Positions 15,801-23,418 are shown, numbered from the stretch's first letter. The stretch: DNA of 30,205 nucleotides from Planctomycetaceae bacterium (GCA_031278315.1 JAITKS010000112.1:1-30205), one strand, 5' to 3'. Numbers and translations: made by a program. The notes: generated from the sequence alone by a model not told the origin.

Positions 15801-16701
15801 GAACATATAAAGTAGTAATTTTGTCATTTACCGAATCGGCAACAGATTGATTCGACTCATATTGATTCGACTGATTCGATTGATTCGACTCATACTTATT
15901 TGTTTCGGATAGATCGTTTGCCGATTGTGCTGCAATGCCGCTGTCAGATTTATTTTTATTCGATTTTTCAGGAAAAATAAGATTGAGAAATTTCAAAAAT
16001 TCGAGCCTCAAGACAGCAAATTCTTTTGGTGATTTTTTTTGATTATTTTTTTCATTACGTTTTAATGCAATAACCATTCGCGAGCCTTCGCCGGAATTTA
16101 AGCCTAATTTGAATTTGACATTATCTTTTATGGCATAAATAGATGTTTCTGCGGGAGTTTCAACAATTGCAATATCTGAAGTTTCGATAAACAGGTCGTC
16201 TTGAGTTCCTGTTTCTTTCATTCCGCTTGTAATTGTAACTTTACCTAGTAAACGTCCGCCGACCATATTAGGTAAAGGAAGTTTACTAAAATTTACGGCG
16301 TCATCGAATTTAATTTCTGCCATTTCATCTGTCCGCAAGACTATTGAACGCCGGCATTGTTCTTCTTGACTTAAATTGTCGTCTTCGGGCAATACAATAA
16401 ATGTACACGGTTGTAATTTTACAGTATCGCCTTCGATTACTTCTTTCTGAAACACAATAATTGTATTACCATTTCTGAGAATTTTAGGTCGAGTTTGAGA
16501 GCTTAACTCCCAATTGTTTTCATTGAATAAAGGTAGAAACGGCGTCAAATCGTCAACTATACTTGCAGGATTATTCGTTGACGTAGTTGCAGATTCTATT
16601 ATCCGTTCAGGCAGAACAAATGGAACAATAACCCAACCATACAAAAAGTATAGCAGCAACAAAACCGGAAAACTTAACGCTGTAATAATCGGACGTGACA
16701 A
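12892..16701 (-). CDS. Giant membrane-anchored OstA/LptA-like protein (1269 aa)
   Basis: The N-terminus has one membrane segment (about residues 8-30, PVLLLLYFLYGWVIVPFVLP) with a basic start, so the rest should lie outside the cytoplasmic membrane. Several stretches have the beta-strand rhythm of OstA-N/LptA-like repeats, for example VQRLWIGGNVRIVE, DRILYDVKKNIIAVE, ENRSLYGRAQTIKFNQAKGQ and AQRIEYNIKNGTAKIVN. This suggests a stack of beta-jellyroll units like those that bridge the periplasm for lipopolysaccharide. Between them are Asn/Ser/Gln-rich linkers coded by microsatellites (13861-13912, 14866-14892, 15846-15897). It is far longer than LptA or LptC, but comparable large OstA-like proteins occur in planctomycetes. 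No lptB, lptF/G or lptD gene is next to it. The transport role is inference; the anchored beta-repeat architecture is read from the sequence. Confidence 0.6.
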   Translation of the reverse strand: MSRPIITALSFPVLLLLYFLYGWVIVPFVLPERIIESATTSTNNPASIVDDLTPFLPLFNENNWELSSQTRPKILRNGNTIIVFQKEVIEGDTVKLQPCTFIVLPEDDNLSQEEQCRRSIVLRTDEMAEIKFDDAVNFSKLPLPNMVGGRLLGKVTITSGMKETGTQDDLFIETSDIAIVETPAETSIYAIKDNVKFKLGLNSGEGSRMVIALKRNEKNNQKKSPKEFAVLRLEFLKFLNLIFPEKSNKNKSDSGIAAQSANDLSETNKYESNQSNQSNQYESNQSVADSVNDKITTLYVPNQTSNDINSINNLNQNTIKPDTGAVTKFDITCQREFTFEVDNINGGWTAGFNGNVDVIRTNSDSSQDFLNGELLHINFQSESAANQDNTSRENFSLFDSGNLQPAKMEVFGKQGTPANLRSTQGGGLVMEGDRILYDVKKNIIAVETALTDNPQEAAGATPENPKKKPEASDSVRITLQNRYTVQSELGFLYNIGKSGEFGILNSSGKGKLDGLIGNSNDTNLKKIHLTWNVLQISSEPNNTKRILFDLRGGVTVDVEDFGKMSAEILQLWCNIEEKPKSPESNNSQNNVTKNNPQNAINGKSNSNSNSNSTLVPESAIVLNKVHFENQNGTCDVQRLNIFFTRSITGNNVTNIMQSSTAVIQPSSFAVTPTVTSELQKENNRKDISPIKQVQYTQLRKNPEQFMPSMPPAIELIKPNGINVAQNNTTGSGNYMTAGSVNSANSANTNLNINANSNTNSNANIDVNTNIPNVPQPEIKNVRFQNLLGFQPGNPNSIFAITGDQMEMSVWQDEHTSQVQRLWIGGNVRIVEKVDQSAGNDLIEITGEEVYVWYPSTPKTVIYITGKNMREAIFTGKGTQIRAMNVYIFRAENVIKIVGAGRLIANVKSNKSAGGFLLNANSQPNVNSVTQFNNNNNNNNNINNNNNQFEQNKRSENDSRILVQWNSEMYFDGNVISFKGVPDKNGNRVLALMEDREIHCNVMQIFTNRYVSLFDDKSDVTIKPERIGCAIDVVMKSEKFENGLRKSFDWAEFEAVEFRLETDEFFAKGPGFIRSTFLETDNIFSDPKNGHDILSGIGSSNVRNVNNRDSIFFLCIWFYDHIQGVFAKTHKSAIMRGHIDAVLCPISAWDERIEKDQLNIATKKGYLLKCEELRMVQIPDTVNQLKNFVELTAIDNATIEGENRSLYGRAQTIKFNQAKGQVMLEGNELNNARVTTSSQGTIPAQRIEYNIKNGTAKIVNSRGVSAGNSQ
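13861..13912. repeat. Asn-codon microsatellite inside the OstA-like gene
   Basis: An att/gtt triplet run encodes about 14 Asn in 16 residues. Being a triplet repeat, slippage changes linker length without breaking the frame. A companion hexamer run (actatt, 14866-14892) encodes Ser-Asn repeats. Confidence 0.85.
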
Positions 16702-16746
16702 ATTAAATAAATATTATGTAAAAGGTGAATGAAAATTTATCTTTTA

Positions 16747-16850
16747 ATATACGTATCGTAATGAAATTCATGACTACGAAATCGTATTCAACAAAACCTG
16801 ATTTCTGATAAGCAAACAAGCAGCTCGAACCGAAAATTAAAGTGAGAATA
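16747..16850 (+). repeat. Family B repeat, forward
   Basis: It begins tatacgtatcgtaatgaaat and ends cagctcgaaccgaaaattaa plus agtgagaata. It is one of the most complete copies. It occupies the 360-bp spacer between two minus-strand genes; the remainder of that spacer is AT-rich and featureless. Confidence 0.75.
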
Positions 16851-17060
16851 AAATGAGAGTAATTTAAAACTCTTTTTTATCCGCCATGAATTTTCATTAA
16901 TATTTGTTAATATCCGGTAAATTTTTTTCGCTAAAAAATTGTGTAATTTCGCGGATAAAATGAAACAATTATCTTTAATTTACAATTCTGAAAATCTTAT
17001 TAATTCTGTCTAAAAAAAATAGGTTTTAGAAATCGTCAGATATATTATGATAATCAATTA

Positions 17061-17354
17061 TTAGTGAGTTTCTAACGATTCTATTTGTTTTTTTATGTCT
17101 TGAATTTTTATATTTCGTAACAAAAATTTTTTTGTTGAGTTTGTTTCTCCGCTTATTAAGTCAACTTGTGAAATTTTCACATTCAGATATTTTGCCAATT
17201 GTTTACGAATTGCATTGTTGGCTTTACCTTTTTCCGGTTGTTGTGTTACCGACACTTTAAGTGCGCCGTCATAAATTCCGCGGATTTCATTACGTTTAGA
17301 ACCCGGGTACGCACGTATATCGATCAATACTCCTTCTGAAACTTCTGTCAACAT
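17061..17354 (-). CDS. YggU / DUF167 family protein (97 aa)
   Basis: It is a small conserved protein of unknown function, widespread in bacteria and archaea. The family signatures are visible: PGSKRNEI near residues 18-25, DGALKVSV, and the KGKANNAIRKQLAKYL block (43-58), followed by the VDLISGETNSTKKFLL segment (69-84). Length is normal. It sits in the same orientation as the OstA-like gene, but 360 bp separate them, with a family B repeat between, so cotranscription is doubtful. The start ATG fits the family boundary. Confidence 0.85.
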   Translation of the reverse strand: MLTEVSEGVLIDIRAYPGSKRNEIRGIYDGALKVSVTQQPEKGKANNAIRKQLAKYLNVKISQVDLISGETNSTKKFLLRNIKIQDIKKQIESLETH

Positions 17355-17568
17355 AATTTGAATTTTAAGTTGTTCCTATTTTATAATCACAATCACTTTT
17401 ATAATCACAATCACTCAATCTTGTTATAAATTTGATTCTTTTTTGTGCTGTGTATCAATCGAATTTTGTATTTGTAACAGACCTGTTTTTACCGTTTTCT
17501 TTTCTATTAATTGCAAGAAATAAAAAACGAATTTTAAAATGTAATTGATATATTACAAAATTTTATGT

Positions 17569-17680
17569 TTACGCATCGTACTATGAATTTCGGCAATACG
17601 AAGGCTATTTCATTAAAAAAACTGCCCGCTTTCCAATTAGGCAAACAGACAACTCAAGCCGAAATTTCATGAGAGAACAA
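17569..17680 (+). repeat. Family B repeat, forward
   Basis: The left end tacgcatcgtactatgaatt plus tcggcaatacg and the right end aactcaagccgaaatttcat plus gagag are both preserved. It lies in the 540-bp spacer 17355-17894, which otherwise holds no convincing gene. Confidence 0.75.
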
Positions 17681-17894
17681 GTTAAAATATTCCCCAGATA
17701 TTGATAATTGAAATGATAATTGAAAAACATAACACATAAAAAGAATTGTACAAATTTTAAAAAATTAAGAAAAGACCAATTTTTTAAAATTTCGGTAATA
17801 TACCATTCTTACCTCATAATTCGTCTTGATGTGTATTTTATGAATTGTTGTTATTATTTGCGAGTTTTTTTAATTCATCAACAACAATTTAATT

Positions 17895-18086
17895 ATGAGT
17901 TACCGCCTCACCAAAGAGCAAATTCAGAAACTTAAAAAGCAGTATTACAAGAATCGCGGTCATCGTTTTGCGGATCGTATTCGTGTAGTGATTGCGTTTG
18001 CTCACAGATATAAAGTTTCAGAGATTACTTTAATTTTTATGCTTGACTGCGATACGATTCGTCATTATTTTCGTTACAAAAAATAA
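17895..18086 (+). pseudogene. IS630-type transposase N-terminal stub (63 aa)
   Basis: LTKEQIQKLKKQYYKNRGHR, then FADRIRVVIAFAHRYKVSEI and a TIRHYFRYKK ending, match the helix-turn-helix DNA-binding region at the N-terminus of IS630-family transposases (HTH_29/Homeodomain-like). The DDE catalytic part, about 250 residues, is missing. The last codons (18068-18086) coincide with the left end of a family A palindrome, so the frame ends inside the repeat. This is either an insertion that cut the gene or an element derived from the same transposon. It could also persist as a small DNA-binding protein. Confidence 0.65.
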
Positions 18087-18160
18087 AAACTGACATGTAG
18101 AGACACAAGGCATTGCGTCTCTACATAGCAATCTCTTTTTTGTAACAAAAAAGATAACCA
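18068..18160. repeat. Family A palindromic repeat, copy 2 (most complete)
   Basis: It runs from ttttcgttacaaaaaataaa through the core gtagagacacaaggcattgc / gtctctac (18097-18124) to ttttttgtaacaaaaaagat. Both outer arms are complementary, giving an imperfect palindrome of about 85-90 bp. It abuts the IS630 stub and lies between it and the end of glgC. Confidence 0.85.
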
Positions 18161-18198
18161 GTCCCGCAAAAAAATAAATTATTACACCGAGTATATTA

Positions 18199-19500
18199 CT
18201 AATTTTGTAATTTCCAGCCGTCTGGTATTATTGCTTCTTTTTGAATACAAATCACGCCGTCACGAATCATTCCAAACGGTTTTTCTTCTCCATTAAATAC
18301 ATTGCTTCGATTTACAATTTCTACATGTTTTCCAATTCTACATGCTTTATCAATAATGGCATTTTCAATTATTGAATTGTCCCCTATACCAATATGAGGA
18401 ATTCCTCTCGCTGCAAATGATTTTTTCTCTTCTGCAGTTTCATAATAATCGTTTCCCATAATTATCGAATTGCGAATCCTAACACCTCGTCCGATTTGAC
18501 AACTCAACCCTATAACACTGTTTTCAATCATCGCCCATTCACCGATATTACATCCGTCTGCGATCAAACTTCCTCTTATTGTCGCACCATCGATTTGTGT
18601 CGGAGGTAGAAATCTAGGTTGTGTAAACGTGTTCCAATCAGGATGCCCTAAAACAAACGGCGGATTCGCACCTGCCATCGCAAGATTCGCCGAAAAGAAA
18701 GAACGAATCGTACCAACATCTTCCCAGTAACCATCAAACAAATAAACTTGAACTTTCCGTGTTCTAATAGCAGCCGGAAATACTTCTTTGCCGAAATCTT
18801 TGTAATCTGTCTTTTCCAACGATTCAAGTAACGTATCTCTGTTAAAAAGATAAATACCCATGCTCGCTAAAAAATCACGAGACATCGCCTTAATACCGCG
18901 TTTTTCAATCAACGACGGCTCCGTCCGTACATGATCTAATTCGTCATTGGTTTTGGGTTTCTCAATAAAACCTATAACGCGTCCGTTGTTATCCAGCCGC
19001 ATAATTCCGAGTTCTACCGCTTGCTCCCGCTTGACCGGTAAACCCGCAATAGATACATCTGCTCCAGTTTTAATATGAGATTGAAGCATCGACTCAAAAT
19101 TCATCTTGTAAAGTTGATCACCGGAAAGTATCAATACATATTCGACATTACGCTGCTGAATATAACTCAAATTCTGACGCACCGCATCTGCCGTTCCTTG
19201 ATACCAATTCGATTTCTCATTCGTTTGCTGCGCCGCCAATATCTCCGCAAATCCGCCATGAAAATAATCAAATTGAAACGAATGCAAATGATGATGCAAA
19301 CTCGCCGAATTAAATTGTGTGAGAATGTAAACTTGATCGATACCGCTATTTATACAATTCGATAACGGAATATCGATCAATCGGTACTTGCCTCCGATGG
19401 GAACAGCAGGTTTAGCACGAAATTTCGTAAGCGGATATAATCGCGAGCCGACGCCTCCGCCAAGAATCAACGCTATTACATTTTTCATTTTTATATTCAT
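18199..19500 (-). CDS. glgC: Glucose-1-phosphate adenylyltransferase (ADP-glucose pyrophosphorylase)
   Basis: It makes ADP-glucose from ATP and glucose-1-phosphate, the committed step of glycogen synthesis. The nucleotidyltransferase signature LILGGGVGSRLYPLTKFRAK (11-30) is followed by PAVPIGGKYRLIDIPLSNCI (31-50), the ATP/activator region. SGDQLYKM (126-133) is the catalytic Asp-containing block and FIEKPK the sugar-phosphate region. The last 140 residues are a left-handed beta-helix with hexapeptide character (GCNIGEWAMIENSVIGLSCQ, then GRGVRIRNSIIMG). The 433-residue length fits the bacterial/plant-type homotetramer. An alternative start is the Met at residue 5. No other glycogen gene is nearby. 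Minus strand, with a family A cluster separating it from nifU upstream. Confidence 0.94.
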   Translation of the reverse strand: MNIKMKNVIALILGGGVGSRLYPLTKFRAKPAVPIGGKYRLIDIPLSNCINSGIDQVYILTQFNSASLHHHLHSFQFDYFHGGFAEILAAQQTNEKSNWYQGTADAVRQNLSYIQQRNVEYVLILSGDQLYKMNFESMLQSHIKTGADVSIAGLPVKREQAVELGIMRLDNNGRVIGFIEKPKTNDELDHVRTEPSLIEKRGIKAMSRDFLASMGIYLFNRDTLLESLEKTDYKDFGKEVFPAAIRTRKVQVYLFDGYWEDVGTIRSFFSANLAMAGANPPFVLGHPDWNTFTQPRFLPPTQIDGATIRGSLIADGCNIGEWAMIENSVIGLSCQIGRGVRIRNSIIMGNDYYETAEEKKSFAARGIPHIGIGDNSIIENAIIDKACRIGKHVEIVNRSNVFNGEEKPFGMIRDGVICIQKEAIIPDGWKLQN

Positions 19501-19613
19501 TTAGTTTGAAATAATCTTTAATCATGCTGAATAACCGTAATGATAATTATCGTTACAATTATTCTCCTTGATACTATTTTAGTGAATTTTAAATTGCTGC
19601 TCACTCGTGAATT

Positions 19614-19786
19614 TTTATTTTTCGTTACAATAAATAAAACTGAAATGTAAAGACACAAGACATTGCGTCTCAACAAAAAATTTTCGTTTGTTTTTAAATT
19701 CGTTTGTTTTTTTGAAACTAGAGACACAAGTCATTATGTCTCTACAGAAATTTTCGTTTGTTCTTTTTATGTACAAAAAATAAAAC
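19614..19786. repeat. Family A palindromic repeats, tandem pair (copy 3)
   Basis: Two cores stand side by side: gtaaagacacaagacattgc / gtctcaac at 19647-19674 and ctagagacacaagtcattat / gtctctac at 19718-19745. Outer cgttacaataaataaaac and gtacaaaaaataaaac ends bracket them. They sit in the spacer between nifU and glgC. Confidence 0.75.
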
Positions 19787-19825
19787 CGGATTTCAACTGA
19801 GCCGTTAAAATTTTGTACTATTTTA

Positions 19826-20788
19826 CTATACTTGAATGACACGAATTTCGGAATCAACATTTTCTTTTAGTAAATCCTCGACCAGATATTTTATCGTTTG
19901 ACTCGCTCCCGCACAGCCCGAACATGTTCCTTGTAAGGCGACATAAATTGTCTTATCTTTTATGTCGATTAACTCTAAGTCTCCGTTATCCTGACGTAAT
20001 ATAGGACGAATTTTATCGTCAATCAGCTTCTCGATTTTTTTGAAAAATTTGAACGGTGAATTTTGTTCAGTATTGTTAGCCTCTGACTGTTCGTTAATTT
20101 TTTGTAACGAATTATCAGTTGCCTTTTGTCTAATATTTTCCGATTCCCAGATTTCATCGAGAATATCTTGTAATCCTCCTTGTTTATTTTGACACAGCGT
20201 ACATGCGCCGCCGGCTTTGATTGAACCGATTATTTCAGGTATAGTCCGAAGATTGAGTTCGCGGATTTTTCGGCGGATATAAGGTTCAGAAAGACCAAAA
20301 CAATTACAGACAATTCTGCCTTCTTGCTGCTCTTGTTGATGATTATCGATTCCGAGAGCAGTCAAATTGACACCGCGTTTTTCTGCCCAATCGAACACTG
20401 CGGCTTGTAATGCTTCTGCTCCCATCACTGAACAATGTATTTTCTGTTCGGGCAAACCGCCTACAAAATCGACTATATCTTTATTCGTGATTTCGAGTGC
20501 TTCAATCGGCGTAAAACGCTTTGATTCTAAAATACGGCACAATGCTTCAGATGACGCAATTGCAGATGTACAACCGAATGTTAAATAACGCGCTTCCACG
20601 ATTACATCTTTAAGCGGATCAGAGTTACGTTCTACTCGAAATGTAAACGACAATGCGTCGCCGCAAGCTATCGATCCGTGATTACCAATTCCATCTGGTT
20701 CTTTAATCTCGCCAAGATGAGTACCTTTTTCTCCTTGTACGGCAGCATTAAAGAGTTCTTTAGTTTTATCACTATATTCCCAAGGCAT
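19826..20788 (-). CDS. nifU: NifU-type three-domain Fe-S cluster scaffold (320 aa)
   Basis: NifU assembles Fe-S clusters and hands them to target proteins. Domain 1 is IscU-like (about 1-135) with its three cysteines C42 (ACGD), C73 (FGC) and C119 (HCSVMG). Domain 2 is BFD-like and binds a permanent [2Fe-2S] cluster through C161 and C163 (VCNCFGLSE) and C196 and C199 (CTLC). Domain 3 is the NifU C-terminal domain (about 248-320) with C289xxC292 (GTCSGCAGAS). All expected cluster ligands are present. The linker at 220-247 is Asn/Gln-rich. No nifS desulfurase and no nitrogenase gene is visible, so a general Fe-S role, as in Epsilonproteobacteria, is likelier than nitrogen fixation (inference). 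The start ATG matches the family N-terminus (MPWEYS). Confidence 0.92.
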   Translation of the reverse strand: MPWEYSDKTKELFNAAVQGEKGTHLGEIKEPDGIGNHGSIACGDALSFTFRVERNSDPLKDVIVEARYLTFGCTSAIASSEALCRILESKRFTPIEALEITNKDIVDFVGGLPEQKIHCSVMGAEALQAAVFDWAEKRGVNLTALGIDNHQQEQQEGRIVCNCFGLSEPYIRRKIRELNLRTIPEIIGSIKAGGACTLCQNKQGGLQDILDEIWESENIRQKATDNSLQKINEQSEANNTEQNSPFKFFKKIEKLIDDKIRPILRQDNGDLELIDIKDKTIYVALQGTCSGCAGASQTIKYLVEDLLKENVDSEIRVIQV

Positions 20789-20908
20789 ATTATTTATTTT
20801 TGAAACGTTAATTGATTATTTCGTGTTCGTTCCCGTAAACAAACCGCATACGGCAAACTCGATGATTGTAATAATTCATTGTATAAATTCATAGTATAGT
20901 ATAAGTAT

Positions 20909-21022
20909 AGTATATACGTATCACACTATAAATTTCGGCGGAGTATTCGGCGGTGAAAAAGTGTATTCTGTAAAATCTGCTTTTAAGTAAGCAGACAACT
21001 CGAACTGAAAATTAAAGTGAGT
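20909..21022 (+). repeat. Family B repeat, forward
   Basis: It runs from tatatacgtatcacactata plus aatttcggcg to cagacaactcgaactgaaaa plus ttaaagtgag. It lies in the 940-bp spacer between divergent nifU and eno. Downstream, near 21040-21080, gttgaaaattaa is repeated three times in short order. Confidence 0.75.
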
Positions 21023-21502
21023 GCTGTAGTGATCGCTGTGAAAATTAAGTTGAAATTTAAGTTGAAAATTAAGTTGAAAATGTTACAAAATTCAAATGAA
21101 TATTACAAAATTTAATTCTGAATTACGAATTAAAAAACATCATCTAATTGATAATGTGCGAACACCGTTTTCGTTCCCGCATTAACAAAGTAAGCAAGAT
21201 TATGAATATGATAAGCCAAAATGTCAATCTTTGTTATCACAATTGGAGTAACCGTTTTCTGGATTGTAATTTTTATGACAATTGTAATGATTATAAGGGA
21301 GGTCATTTGACGCATATTTTGACCCGTTAATCAACAAGATCGTTAAAAAGCTTTTAATCTGCCGGCGGTTGAATTTATAATATTTATCGTGAATTTATTT
21401 ATTTGAATTTATGTCAATGAAAATTTTTCAGTATATTTTTAGTGCGGCAAATAATATTATTGCTGCTTATATAAACAGGACATTTTGCGGTTTGAAGGAA
21501 TT

Positions 21503-21530
21503 AACTCGAACCGAAAATTCAAGTGAGTTC
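21503..21530 (+). repeat. Family B repeat, right end only
   Basis: The run actcgaaccgaaaattcaag followed by tgagttc matches the right end of the consensus. A left end is not clear. It lies about 200 bp before enolase. The rest of 21030-21727 holds no gene I can support. Confidence 0.6.
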
Positions 21531-21654
21531 TGTTTAAAAAATAATATTTATTCAAGAAGTCATTGAGTTGCTATTGACGTTGTTTTTGTGTTTTGTACAA
21601 TTGTACCCCGTTTTACCGTATTGGCGATTGTGTTGCTGATTGCGGTGTGGATTA

Positions 21655-21690
21655 GTTGACAGCAATAAAAGTAAACAAACTGCTGTCAAC
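21655..21690. promoter_or_regulatory. Perfect 10-bp inverted repeat upstream of enolase
   Basis: The arms gttgacagca and tgctgtcaac are exact complements with 16 bp between them, ending 37 bp before the enolase ATG. The place and form fit an operator for a dimeric regulator or a leader hairpin. The left arm also contains a TTGACA promoter-like hexamer, so a binding protein could block the promoter. No -10 element could be fixed with confidence. Confidence 0.55.
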
Positions 21691-21727
21691 AAGTTAAATA
21701 TCAAATTTAGAGAGTAAAAATAATATT

Positions 21728-23017
21728 ATGGGAAGTACAATCGAAGATGTCAGAGGCCGTCAAATTCTTGACAGCCGCGGTAATCCAACAGTTGAAGTTG
21801 ATGTGATTCTTGAAGATGGTTCTTTTGGACGAGCGGCAGTACCAAGCGGTGCGAGTACCGGTGTCCATGAAGCACTTGAGCTGCGTGACGGTGATAAGTC
21901 GAAGTATCTAGGCAAGGGAGTTTTGCAAGCTGTTGAAAATATCAACGATAAACTCGCAGAAGAAGTTTTCGGATACGACGCACTTGATCAAATTACAATT
22001 GACAAGCTGCTGCTTGAACTCGACGGAACAGAAAACAAAAGTAAGTATGGTGCCAATGCGATTCTTGGCATATCTATTGCCGCAGCAAAAGCTGCTGCCG
22101 AGTATTCTGGTTTACCGCTTTATCGTTATCTAGGCGGAGTTGGAGCAAGATATCTGCCGGCACCAATGATGAATGTTATCAACGGAGGCGCACATGCAGA
22201 TAACAAAGTTGACGTACAAGAATTTATGATCATGCCTTTAGGCTTTGATACTTTCTCGGACGCAATAAGATGCGGTTGCGAAATTTTTCATTCGTTGAAA
22301 AGTGTTCTGAAAAAACAGAAATATTCAACGAATGTCGGAGATGAAGGCGGATTTGCTCCCGACCTCGAAAGCAACGAAGACGCATTAAAATTGCTAGTCG
22401 AAGCAATTGGTAATGCCGGATATGAAGCTGGTAAACAAGTTTATATCGCAATGGATTGTGCAAGCAGCGAATATTACGATAAAGATAAGAAAATTTACAC
22501 AATCGACGGCAAAACGCTTAAAAGTGATGAAGTTGTTGCACTGCTTGCTGATTGGTGTAAAAAGTATCCGATTGTGTCGATTGAAGACGGTTGCGATCAA
22601 GATGATTGGGACGGTTGGAAATCTTTGACTAAAGTATTGGGCGACAAAGTACAACTTGTTGGAGATGATCTTTTTGTTACTAACACGAAAAGATTACAAC
22701 GCGGAATTGAAAACGGAATTGCAAATTCAATTTTGATAAAAGTAAATCAAATTGGAACTCTTACGGAAACAATTGAAGCAATTCAATTAGCACATCGAAA
22801 CGGTTACACATCTATTTCGTCACATCGAAGCGGCGAGACAGAAGACGCAACAATTGCTGACCTCGCTGTTGCTCTTGGAACGGGACAAATCAAAACCGGT
22901 TCTGCTTCAAGAACTGACAGAATGGCAAAATATAATCAGCTCATCAGAATTGAGGAAGAACTAGGAAAAGGTGCTATTTATGCCGGTCAATTATTCCCGA
23001 AACTGAAAAACCGTTAA
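21728..23017 (+). CDS. eno: Enolase (phosphopyruvate hydratase)
   Basis: It converts 2-phosphoglycerate to phosphoenolpyruvate in glycolysis. Recognised blocks in order: RQILDSRGNPTVEV (11-24), VPSGASTGVHEALELRDG (38-55), MNVINGGAHADNKVDVQEFM (148-167), NVGDEGGFAP (202-211, catalytic Glu E206), the Mg ligands D243, E286 (SIEDG) and D313 (GDDLFVTN), the catalytic Lys K338 (LIKVNQIGTLTET) and SHRSGETED (365-373). The 429-residue length is standard. Everything needed for activity is present. The ATG is fixed by the family N-terminus (MGSTIEDVRGRQ), though the ribosome site is weak. It is a single gene with a long leader containing a perfect inverted repeat, and is followed by family A palindromes. 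Confidence 0.97.
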   Translation: MGSTIEDVRGRQILDSRGNPTVEVDVILEDGSFGRAAVPSGASTGVHEALELRDGDKSKYLGKGVLQAVENINDKLAEEVFGYDALDQITIDKLLLELDGTENKSKYGANAILGISIAAAKAAAEYSGLPLYRYLGGVGARYLPAPMMNVINGGAHADNKVDVQEFMIMPLGFDTFSDAIRCGCEIFHSLKSVLKKQKYSTNVGDEGGFAPDLESNEDALKLLVEAIGNAGYEAGKQVYIAMDCASSEYYDKDKKIYTIDGKTLKSDEVVALLADWCKKYPIVSIEDGCDQDDWDGWKSLTKVLGDKVQLVGDDLFVTNTKRLQRGIENGIANSILIKVNQIGTLTETIEAIQLAHRNGYTSISSHRSGETEDATIADLAVALGTGQIKTGSASRTDRMAKYNQLIRIEEELGKGAIYAGQLFPKLKNR

Positions 23018-23026
23018 CAGACTAAT

Positions 23027-23215
23027 TATCGTAACGAAAATTGTAACAATCGAAAAAAATTTGTAGAGACACAAAGTATTGCGTCTCTACATTTCGATTT
23101 TATTTTTTGTAACGAAAATTGTAACAAACGAAAAAAATGTAGAGATGCAAGGTCTTGCGTCTCTATATTTCAAATCAGATTATTTATTGTAACGAAAAGT
23201 AACAAACGTAATTTT
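23027..23215. repeat. Family A palindromic repeats, tandem pair (copy 4)
   Basis: Two cores at 23063-23090 (gtagagacacaaagtattgc / gtctctac) and 23139-23166 (gtagagatgcaaggtcttgc / gtctctat) are each followed by tgtaacgaaaa. It directly follows enolase and could supply its terminator. Confidence 0.85.
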
Positions 23216-23221
23216 TACTTT

Positions 23222-23293
23222 TGATCGGAAAGCAGGTTTTTACTGAATACGTATTTATATCACCGAAATTCGTAGTACGGCGTATATAATGAG
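23222..23293 (-). repeat. Family B repeat, reverse orientation
   Basis: It shows gatcggaaagcaggttttta ... caccgaaattcgtagtacgg plus cgtatataatgag. It sits between a family A pair and mqnD. Confidence 0.65.
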
Positions 23294-23418
23294 TATGTTT
23301 TTGAACAGTTAAAACTCATAGTACAAATTGGATTTTGCTATCATGTTTCAATAGCGGTTATGATTTAATTCGCTTTGTACATGATTTAACTTTTAACCAT
23401 TAACTTACACAAAATTAA

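Noticed and set aside
17720..17935. 71-codon frame upstream of the IS630 stub
   Set aside because: It overlaps the better-supported transposase stub in another frame and shows no domain character.
19826..20788. Nitrogen-fixation cluster suggested by nifU
   Set aside because: No nifH, nifD, nifK, nifS or other nif gene is present in the flanks; NifU also serves general Fe-S assembly.
21130..21330. Small overlapping reading frames on both strands in the nifU-eno spacer
   Set aside because: Both are about 60 codons, overlap each other, lack a ribosome site and have the Ile/Asn/His composition of random AT-rich DNA.
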